DNA of 64,000 bases from CANJBX01 sp035556735 (lineage in GTDB: Bacteria; Pseudomonadota; Alphaproteobacteria; Rhizobiales; Xanthobacteraceae), in the NCBI GenBank assembly GCA_035556735.1, contig DATMFF010000013.1:186001-250000 (forward strand). The letters run 5' to 3'. Within the stretch, counting starts at the first letter, position 1. Each line of letters starts with the position of its first letter. A model generated the notes under the pieces. That model was not told where the DNA came from. It saw only the letters and a program-made list of their open reading frames with translations, and made no database searches. Shown one piece after another: positions 57,651 to 64,000 of the stretch. Position numbers and translations under genes: made by a program.

Positions 57651-58688
57651 ATGAAAGCGCTGGTTTATGGCGGCCCCGGCAAGAAGACGATTGAGGAACG
57701 GCCCAAGCCGGAGCTCAAATCCCCCGGCGACGCCATCGTCAAGATCACCCACACGACGATCTGCGGCACCGATCTGCACATCCTCAAGGGGGACGTGCCC
57801 ACCTGCAGGCCGGGCCGCATCCTCGGGCACGAAGGCGTCGGCGTGATCGAGGAGGTCGGCGCCGCGGTGACCTCGTTCCGGCGCGGCGACCGCGTTCTGA
57901 TCTCCTGCATCTCGGCCTGCGCAAAGTGCGAGTACTGCCGCCGCGGCATGTATTCCCACTGCACCACCGGCGGCTGGATCCTCGGCAACGCGATCGACGG
58001 TACCCAGGCCGAATACGTCCGCACGCCGCACGCCGACACCAGCCTCTATCACATTCTCGAGGGCACCGATGAGGAAGCGCTCGTGATGCTGAGCGACATC
58101 CTGCCGACCGGGTTCGAATGCGGCGTCCTGAACGGCAAGATCGCGCCGGGCTCGAGCGTCGCGATCGTCGGAGCCGGGCCGATCGGTCTCGCCGCGCTCC
58201 TGACGGCCCGCTTCTATTCTCCCGCCGAGATCATCATGATCGATCTCGATAACAATCGGCTCGATGCCGCACGCCGGCTTGGCGCGACCCACACCGTCAA
58301 CAGTGGCGACGGCGCTGCAGCCGCCAAGGTCAAGGCGATCGTCGACGGCCCAGGCGTCGACACCGCGATCGAAGCCGTCGGCGTGCCGGCCACATTCGTG
58401 CTGTGCCAGGAGCTCGTCGCCCCCGGGGGCGTCATCGCCAATGTCGGCGTGCACGGCAGCAAGGTCGACCTTCATCTCGAGAGCCTATGGTCCCGGAACA
58501 TCACCATTACGACGCGGCTGGTCGACACCGTCACGACGCCGATGCTGCTCAAGACCGTCCGCGCGAAGACGATCGATCCGAAGCTGCTGATTACCCACCG
58601 GTTCGAATTCACAAAGATCCTCGACGCCTATGAGACGTTCGGGAAGGCCGCGAGCACCGGGTCACTCAAGGTGATCATCACAGCCTGA
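57651..58688 (+). CDS. Zinc-dependent alcohol dehydrogenase (MDR family)
   Basis: The 345-residue protein has catalytic zinc ligands C38, H60 and E61, and D149 in the MLSDILPTGFECG segment. The four structural-zinc Cys are C90, C93, C96 and C104. The Rossmann motif GAGPIG (174-179) is followed by an acidic D at the end of strand 2 (MIDLD), favouring NAD over NADP. It resembles the branch of alcohol dehydrogenases that often sits in low-oxygen clusters of alphaproteobacteria. It lies 44 bp after ppsA without a recognisable terminator, so the pair probably shares the upstream FNR-type promoter. The physiological alcohol or aldehyde is unknown. Confidence 0.92.
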   Translation: MKALVYGGPGKKTIEERPKPELKSPGDAIVKITHTTICGTDLHILKGDVPTCRPGRILGHEGVGVIEEVGAAVTSFRRGDRVLISCISACAKCEYCRRGMYSHCTTGGWILGNAIDGTQAEYVRTPHADTSLYHILEGTDEEALVMLSDILPTGFECGVLNGKIAPGSSVAIVGAGPIGLAALLTARFYSPAEIIMIDLDNNRLDAARRLGATHTVNSGDGAAAAKVKAIVDGPGVDTAIEAVGVPATFVLCQELVAPGGVIANVGVHGSKVDLHLESLWSRNITITTRLVDTVTTPMLLKTVRAKTIDPKLLITHRFEFTKILDAYETFGKAASTGSLKVIITA

Positions 58689-58883
58689 CGGATGCTGGCA
58701 CATCGGGCGTGGGAGCATTCGTCGTCGACGTGCAGTATCCGCTCCGCCCCTCTCGCTGACGAATTTAGAAAAATAGGATTCGTCCTTATCTTCGTTTCTT
58801 ATCCGTCCCTGCATTTGCCGCCTCGGTTGGCCATCCTGACCACCGCCTCCCGGCGGGCACAGCCTTCGTCGCCGGCACAATCG

Positions 58884-58897
58884 TTGATACGTATCAA
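58884..58897. promoter_or_regulatory. Perfect FNR/FixK-type box upstream of the GGDEF-EAL gene
   Basis: TTGAT-ACGT-ATCAA lies within an 18-bp perfect palindrome (58882-58899, arms CGTTGATAC and GTATCAACG). It is 93 bp before the start at 58991, in a 302-bp gap that otherwise shows no gene. Confidence 0.65.
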
Positions 58898-58990
58898 CGG
58901 TCGCAGTCGCGAGCGGCTCAACGATGCGGTGCGTGCACTGCGTCGCAACCATTCAAATTGTCCAAAACATGTGAGCGTGCGTCGGACGCC

Positions 58991-61939
58991 ATGGAGATCG
59001 ATCGAATAGCGCGTAGGAATGACGGTTCCGAAGCCGGAACACGAGCGGCAGTACGCGCGGCGCAGATCGACGTCCTCTACCGTGCGCCCGCGTTCATGTT
59101 GCTCAACTTCCCCCTAGCCCTCGTGATCGCACTGTTCCTCTGGCCCTACTATTCAAGTTGGGCGATCGCGGCCTGGATTGCATTCATCTTCACCATTGCC
59201 GCGCTTCGTTTCCGTGACCGTCAGCGCTACTTGCGCACGCCGGATACCCGGCCATGGCAGAGCGGCAAGAGGCTGGTGCTCGGCACGATCGCGACAGGTG
59301 GAGCGTGGGGATTGGGCGCCGCCGCGTTGTTGGTGGCGGGCCATACGCAGATTCATGAACTCGTATTCTTCCTCGTGGCTGGCCTCATCGCGACGGCTGT
59401 CGTGGCGGACACGGGCTACATGCCGGCGTTCATCGGATTCCTTGTTCCGGCCGTGCTGCCGATCTACGCGGCGATCCTGGTACGGCCAAGCGCGGCGTTC
59501 GCAATCATGGGGCTCCTGCTGACCGCCCTCGCGACCGTTCTCGCCGGTGTGGGCCACAGCATCAACCGTCGGATCGTCGACAACTTGCGGCTTCAGATCG
59601 TTCGCTCCGCGCTTGCCGCCGACCTGGAGGCAGCCTCCAGGGAATTGAGCCGTCGCGACGCTATCCTGCGGGCGATGGTGACCAGCGCCACCGAACTACT
59701 GCGCCGATTCGATCTCCATCATTCCATGCCCGAAGTGCTGCGGCTTGCCGGCGAGTCGACGAATGTGAGCAGGGTCTATCTCCAGCAGATCACACAAGTG
59801 CGCACCGGCGACTTGCAGTGCTACGTGTGGACCAGCCCAAGCTGCCCGGCCAAGGACGACCTCGTATTCCTCCCTCTTGGATTCGATGCTGCGGGCCTCG
59901 GCGACTGGGCACGGGGACTGGCGCAGGGCAAGTCGCAATCCGCATTGGTCCACGAGTTGGCAAGCCCCGCGCGAGAGGCCCTCGGTCACCGCGGCGCCAA
60001 GTCGATACTCGTGGTGCCGGTATTCGCGCAGGGAGAATGGTGGGGCCTGCTCGGCTTCGACGACTGCGACAACGAACGCTCGTGGTCGACGGTCGAGATC
60101 GACACATTGAAGACGATTGCCGAACTGGTCGGCGCGGCGATCGGGCATGCGCGCAGCCTGGACGAACTGACGGGCGCCGCCCGCATCATCGAGCACAGCT
60201 CCACCATCCTGTTCCGCCTGCAACCGGCCCCACCCCACGCGCCGACCTACATATCGATCAATGTCCAGCGCTACGGCTATTCGTTCGAGCAATTCCTGCA
60301 GCAACCCGACCTCTACATGAAGATCGTTCATCCGGACGATCGTCCCAAGGTCGTCGAAGACCTGGCCCGTATCGTCGCGAATCCGGCCGCCGAGATCGTC
60401 AACGAGTATCGCCTGCGCCGGTCTGACGGCGCCTACGTCTGGTTCGAATGCCACACGCGCGCCTTGTACGACGAGGCGCGCCGCCTCACCGCGATCGACG
60501 GCATCCTGACAGATATCAGCGAACGCAAGGCGGCACAGGCGGCGATCCTCGCGATCGAACGGACCGACCAGCTCACGGGGCTCATCAGCCGCAAGAGCTT
60601 TATGGAGCAACTCACGCACGCGTTTATCGCGGCCAAGCGCGGCGCCCCGGCATTCGCCGTGCTCTATCTCGACCTCGACTATTTCAAGGACATCAATGAC
60701 GTTTACGGGCATTCGAAAGGCGACGAGTTGCTCAAGGCGGTTGCCATGCGCCTTCGCGAAGTGCACCGGGCGCACGATGTCATCGCGCGGTTCGGCGGCG
60801 ACGAATTCGCGGTGCTGCAGACTGACGTTACCGACCCCTCCGTGGCCGGCACCCTCGCCACCCGGATTCTGCACGCGCTCTCATCGCCCTACCCCCTCGG
60901 GACCGACATCCACGTGACCGCCAGCATCGGCATCGCCGTCTATGACAGCGACGTATCGGGGCCGGAGGAGATCATGCAGCGCGCAGACCTCGCATTGTAT
61001 CGTGCCAAGGACGCCGGGCGAAATCAGTACCATTTTCACTCCGACGCACTCGATCTTGTCGTGCGCGAGCGCGTCACTCTCGGGGAGGATCTGCGTCTCG
61101 CTTTGGAGCGTCACGAGATCGAGATCTACTACCAGCCGCAGGTGAAGGCGTCGTCCGGCAGCATCCTGGGCCTCGAGGCGCTGGCGCGTTGGAATCACCC
61201 TCGGCTCGGGCTTCTCCTGCCCGGCCGCTTCATTCCGATCGCGGAAAAGACGGGCGTCATCGGCTCGCTCGGGCTCGGGATCATCGACGCAGTCTGCCAT
61301 CACGTGGCCCGTTGGCGCGTCGAATTCCCCTGGTTGCCGCCCGTTTCGATCAACCTGTCAGCCGCCCAACTGCGCCCCGGCCTCGATTTCGATCGCGAAT
61401 TCATCGCAATCCTGCGCGGGCATGGACTTGACCCCGGCGCCATCGAGCTCGAGCTCACAGAATCGGTATTGATGCAGGCGACGCGCGAAAACAGTCAGAT
61501 GATCGAGCGTCTGCGCAGGCTCGGGACATCAATCGCAATCGACGATTTTGGAACCGGCTATTCGTCCTTGGAATATCTGCGGGCCTACCGGGTCAGCCGC
61601 ATCAAGATCGCTCAGGAGTTCATTCACCATTTGGACACCGACCCGAACGACGCCGCCATCGTTCGCGCCACCATCAGCCTGGCCCGCGAGTTGGGCATTC
61701 AGGTGATCGCCGAGGGCGTCGAGACGAAGGCGCAACTGGATGTGCTCGTGACGGCGGGATGCGAGGTCATCCAAGGACACTACTTCAGCCGCGCCATTCC
61801 GGCGGCCGAGACCGCGATTGTGTTGCGTCGCGGCCGGCTTGACCCGGCCGACGCCGCCACGGTCGCGACGGGCGCCCAGCCGGCGGACAATGCGGCCTCA
61901 GGCGATGAGCCTGCCCGCAAGCGGCGAGGTGGGACATGA
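58991..61939 (+). CDS. Membrane GAF-PAS-GGDEF-EAL cyclic-di-GMP enzyme
   Basis: The ATG at 58991 gives 982 residues; a TTG 11 codons earlier is less likely. About six membrane helices occupy 35-200, followed by a GAF domain (about 215-390), a PAS domain with 'YMKIVHPDDRPKVVED' (about 400-535), GGDEF (about 540-700) and EAL (about 705-955). GGDEF is exact at 602-606, and a product-inhibition site RAHD lies five residues before it. The EAL domain keeps E729 in EAL, the Asn of INLS, the Glu of ELTES, DD of DDFGTGYSSL, K of IKIA, E of AEGVE and Q of IQGHYF. Both synthesis and breakdown of c-di-GMP thus look possible. A perfect FNR/FixK-type box precedes it. A related sensor follows 121 bp downstream. 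Confidence 0.93.
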   Translation: MEIDRIARRNDGSEAGTRAAVRAAQIDVLYRAPAFMLLNFPLALVIALFLWPYYSSWAIAAWIAFIFTIAALRFRDRQRYLRTPDTRPWQSGKRLVLGTIATGGAWGLGAAALLVAGHTQIHELVFFLVAGLIATAVVADTGYMPAFIGFLVPAVLPIYAAILVRPSAAFAIMGLLLTALATVLAGVGHSINRRIVDNLRLQIVRSALAADLEAASRELSRRDAILRAMVTSATELLRRFDLHHSMPEVLRLAGESTNVSRVYLQQITQVRTGDLQCYVWTSPSCPAKDDLVFLPLGFDAAGLGDWARGLAQGKSQSALVHELASPAREALGHRGAKSILVVPVFAQGEWWGLLGFDDCDNERSWSTVEIDTLKTIAELVGAAIGHARSLDELTGAARIIEHSSTILFRLQPAPPHAPTYISINVQRYGYSFEQFLQQPDLYMKIVHPDDRPKVVEDLARIVANPAAEIVNEYRLRRSDGAYVWFECHTRALYDEARRLTAIDGILTDISERKAAQAAILAIERTDQLTGLISRKSFMEQLTHAFIAAKRGAPAFAVLYLDLDYFKDINDVYGHSKGDELLKAVAMRLREVHRAHDVIARFGGDEFAVLQTDVTDPSVAGTLATRILHALSSPYPLGTDIHVTASIGIAVYDSDVSGPEEIMQRADLALYRAKDAGRNQYHFHSDALDLVVRERVTLGEDLRLALERHEIEIYYQPQVKASSGSILGLEALARWNHPRLGLLLPGRFIPIAEKTGVIGSLGLGIIDAVCHHVARWRVEFPWLPPVSINLSAAQLRPGLDFDREFIAILRGHGLDPGAIELELTESVLMQATRENSQMIERLRRLGTSIAIDDFGTGYSSLEYLRAYRVSRIKIAQEFIHHLDTDPNDAAIVRATISLARELGIQVIAEGVETKAQLDVLVTAGCEVIQGHYFSRAIPAAETAIVLRRGRLDPADAATVATGAQPADNAASGDEPARKRRGGT

Positions 61940-62060
61940 CAGGAACCGCACCAGCGCGACCTGTTCGCGCGTCCCCAACGCGAACCGCGGCGTTCTATTG
62001 CGCTGCGACGCCTTGGCTCGTGCCAACCGTGGCAATCACGATTGAAATGACGGATTAGCG

Positions 62061-64000
62061 ATGGAGCGCTCGGTATCTCGGGAGGGAGCCGCGTCCTGGC
62101 TCAACACGGCAGCGGCGAGCCTTGTGACAGTTGTGCTCCTGCTTCTACCTCCCGCGAGCTACAGCGTTGTCTCCTACCTCAACCTCGCTTCCGAAATGGA
62201 CCGCGAGGCCATCCTGCGCGGCCAGGCGGTCAAGCAGGCGATTGCCGCATCGCCACAGTCCTGGGCCCGGGACCGCGACCTCCTTCAAACCTTGCTGTCG
62301 TTGCCCCCTGACTACATCGGCCACGGCCGGTTGGCCATATTCGACAGCGACGGCGTCGAGGTGGCATCTGTTGGAACTATCCCTTCCCACCCGGCGATCG
62401 TGCGTGTCGTGCCGCTGCAGGATGCCAGCACGACAGCAGGACGTTTGGAGATCGCCTATTCCCTGCGGACTTTGCTGCGCAACGCCATTTGGCTACTCAT
62501 CGCCGGCGTCGCGCTCGCCGCTGGAGCTTTCGTTACGCTGCATGTCGTCCCCCTGAACGCCCTTCGCAGGGCAAACACAATCTTGCAGCAACGTGACAGC
62601 GAGCTCGCGTTTGCCAACACCGTGCTTACGACGGCCATGGACGGAGCTCCCGATGGCATCCTGATCGTCGACGAGAACAAGAAGATCATAGCGGCCAACA
62701 GTCGCTTCGCCGAAATGTGGGACGTGCCACGTGCCTTGGTCGACGCGCGCGACGATATCCCGGTTCTCGGTGTGGTGAGGTCGCGGACCAAGGATCCCGA
62801 CGCGTTCGAAGCCAGGGTCGACTATCTGTATCGGCACCCAAATGAAACATCCCACGATCGCATCGACCTGAAGGACGGCCGCATCTTCGATCGGCATTCG
62901 CGCGCGCTTTACGATGCGCAGAGGCACTATCTTGGACGAATCTGGTTCTTCCGCGACATCACCGAACGCGAGGCCTTGGTCGACGATGTGCGCAGGAGCG
63001 AACAGAAGTTCCGGAATCTCGTCGAGGCCACTCCCGACTTCATTTGGGAGATCGATGCCGATAATCGCTTCACCTACGTGAGCCCGAACAGCCGGAGCCT
63101 GCTCGGATTCGAGCCGGAAGAATTGCTCGGAAAGACCCCGTTCGATTTCATGTCGCCGGAAGAGGCGCGTCGCGTGTCCTTCACCACGGCCCCGATTCTC
63201 GCCGCTCGGCAGCCTCTGTCGATTCTCGACAACGCTATCCTACGCAAGGACGGAAGTGAGGTCCCCGTGGAGACGAGCGCGGTGCCATTCTTTGACGCGG
63301 CGGGCAACTTCTGCGGCTACCGCGGCATCGACCGCGATATGACGCAGCGCAAGATCGCCATGCGGGCGCTGCAGCAGCGCGATGCGCTGCTGCACGCCGT
63401 CGCGCTGGGAGCAACCGAACTTGCAACCGCGGCCAGCGTGGAGGACGCGATCGGCCGCACACTACACCTCGTCAACGACGTGCTGAAAGTCGACCGCATC
63501 ACGATTGTCGAGGATTCCAAGACGCCGGGCGAACCGCCAACCTTCCAGCACGGCTGGACCGGCCCGACTGCTCCCGCGGAGCTCAATGCAGCATTCTTCG
63601 ACAGCGAGCCTCATCAGATGCCGGGCGTGATGGCGTGGCTGGCGCCGCTGCGTAACGGCCAATTCGTCCTGACCGATACGCGCACGACAGCAGGCGCGAT
63701 CCGTTCCATCCTCGACCGTCTCGGCGTGAAGACGGCGCTGCTCGTTCCGATCACAGTCGACGGCCGGTACTGGGGCTTCGTCGGATTCGACACGTGTGAA
63801 GCAGAAAGGCAGTGGGAGCCGTTCGAGATCGAGATCCTGCGCACGCTCACGGACTTGGTCGGCAACGCCATCCAGCGCGAGCGCTATGTCAGGGAACTGC
63901 GCGACGCCATGCGGATCGTGCAAGACACGCCCACCATCCTCTACCGCCTGACGAGCGGGCCCGCGATGGCGATGAGCTACATCTCGCAGAACATCAAGCT
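62061..64000 (+). CDS. Membrane PAS-PAS-GAF-PAS sensor, cut by window edge
   Basis: The frame opens with ATG at 62061 and stays open to the right edge (646 codons). Two membrane segments (about 15-37 and 137-160) bracket a small periplasmic sensor region of about 100 residues. A PAS domain with VDENKKIIAANSRFAEMW (about 195-300), a second PAS with YVSPNSRSLLGFEPEELLGK (about 310-435), a GAF domain (about 440-610) and the start of a third PAS follow. The GAF-PAS part parallels the upstream GGDEF-EAL protein closely ('VPITVDGRYWGFVGFDTCE' versus VPVFAQGEWWGLLGFDDCD), so a GGDEF-EAL output beyond the edge is likely but unseen; a kinase output is the alternative. The ribosome-binding site is weak. 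Confidence 0.88.
   Translation, partial: MERSVSREGAASWLNTAAASLVTVVLLLLPPASYSVVSYLNLASEMDREAILRGQAVKQAIAASPQSWARDRDLLQTLLSLPPDYIGHGRLAIFDSDGVEVASVGTIPSHPAIVRVVPLQDASTTAGRLEIAYSLRTLLRNAIWLLIAGVALAAGAFVTLHVVPLNALRRANTILQQRDSELAFANTVLTTAMDGAPDGILIVDENKKIIAANSRFAEMWDVPRALVDARDDIPVLGVVRSRTKDPDAFEARVDYLYRHPNETSHDRIDLKDGRIFDRHSRALYDAQRHYLGRIWFFRDITEREALVDDVRRSEQKFRNLVEATPDFIWEIDADNRFTYVSPNSRSLLGFEPEELLGKTPFDFMSPEEARRVSFTTAPILAARQPLSILDNAILRKDGSEVPVETSAVPFFDAAGNFCGYRGIDRDMTQRKIAMRALQQRDALLHAVALGATELATAASVEDAIGRTLHLVNDVLKVDRITIVEDSKTPGEPPTFQHGWTGPTAPAELNAAFFDSEPHQMPGVMAWLAPLRNGQFVLTDTRTTAGAIRSILDRLGVKTALLVPITVDGRYWGFVGFDTCEAERQWEPFEIEILRTLTDLVGNAIQRERYVRELRDAMRIVQDTPTILYRLTSGPAMAMSYISQNIK

Noticed and set aside
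58692..58990. Small plus-strand frame (about 105 codons) before the GGDEF-EAL gene
   Set aside because: It overlaps the FNR-type palindrome and the GGDEF-EAL start, with no family features.

Overview
The window looks like chromosomal DNA from a GC-rich alphaproteobacterium, most probably of the Hyphomicrobiales (Rhizobiales). Pointers are a BA14K-family protein, FNR/FixK-type boxes (TTGAT-N4-ATCAA), a full CtrA-type site (TTAA-N7-TTAA), and the set of envelope and signalling genes. I saw no insertion sequence, integrase, phage gene or CRISPR array. One tRNA gene is present, tRNA-Arg(TCT).

Positions 1-6 kb: the 5' part of a large alpha-2-macroglobulin gene running off the left edge (- strand); tRNA-Arg; a BA14K-family secreted protein; and a translationally coupled pair, a double-ATPase KaiC-family protein followed by a hybrid histidine kinase.

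Positions 6-40 kb: a complete LapA-type adhesion locus. On the + strand are a TolC-type outer-membrane channel, a LapB-type ABC exporter with a degenerate C39 domain, a LapC-type membrane-fusion protein, and a LapG-type periplasmic cysteine protease. Convergent to these is one 26.2-kb gene (- strand) for a predicted 8,736-residue adhesin. It has an N-terminal retention module ending in a Pro-Ala-Ala-Gly LapG-type site, about 14 T1SS-143 repeats, a long section alternating RTX islands with five parallel beta-helix blocks, a cadherin/VCBS/carbohydrate-binding section with a C-type-lectin-like and a PPC domain, and a C-terminal RTX secretion signal. No LapD-type receptor is in the window. A CtrA-type site lies about 100 bp upstream of the adhesin.

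Positions 40-50 kb: an SLC13-type transporter and a catabolic gene run on the - strand (divergent SDR, acyl-CoA ligase, UbiD-like decarboxylase, enoyl-CoA hydratase, ABM-type small monooxygenase, LigB-type extradiol dioxygenase, DUF202 protein). Ligase, decarboxylase and hydratase overlap by 4 bp each. Together they suggest CoA-dependent breakdown of an aromatic or unsaturated acid; the substrate cannot be read from sequence.

Positions 50-64 kb (+ strand): a HlyD/RbbA/ABC-2 permease operon, a phosphoenolpyruvate synthase and a zinc alcohol dehydrogenase, then two adjacent related sensors. The first is a membrane-bound GAF-PAS-GGDEF-EAL protein with intact active sites; the second is a PAS-PAS-GAF protein cut by the right edge. 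Perfect TTGAT-N4-ATCAA boxes precede the PEP synthase, the GGDEF-EAL gene and the LigB-type gene, and a one-half match precedes the HlyD operon, at nearly the same distance from the start as the PEP synthase box. This points to a low-oxygen regulon that includes a c-di-GMP enzyme, which could in turn affect the LapG-controlled adhesin.
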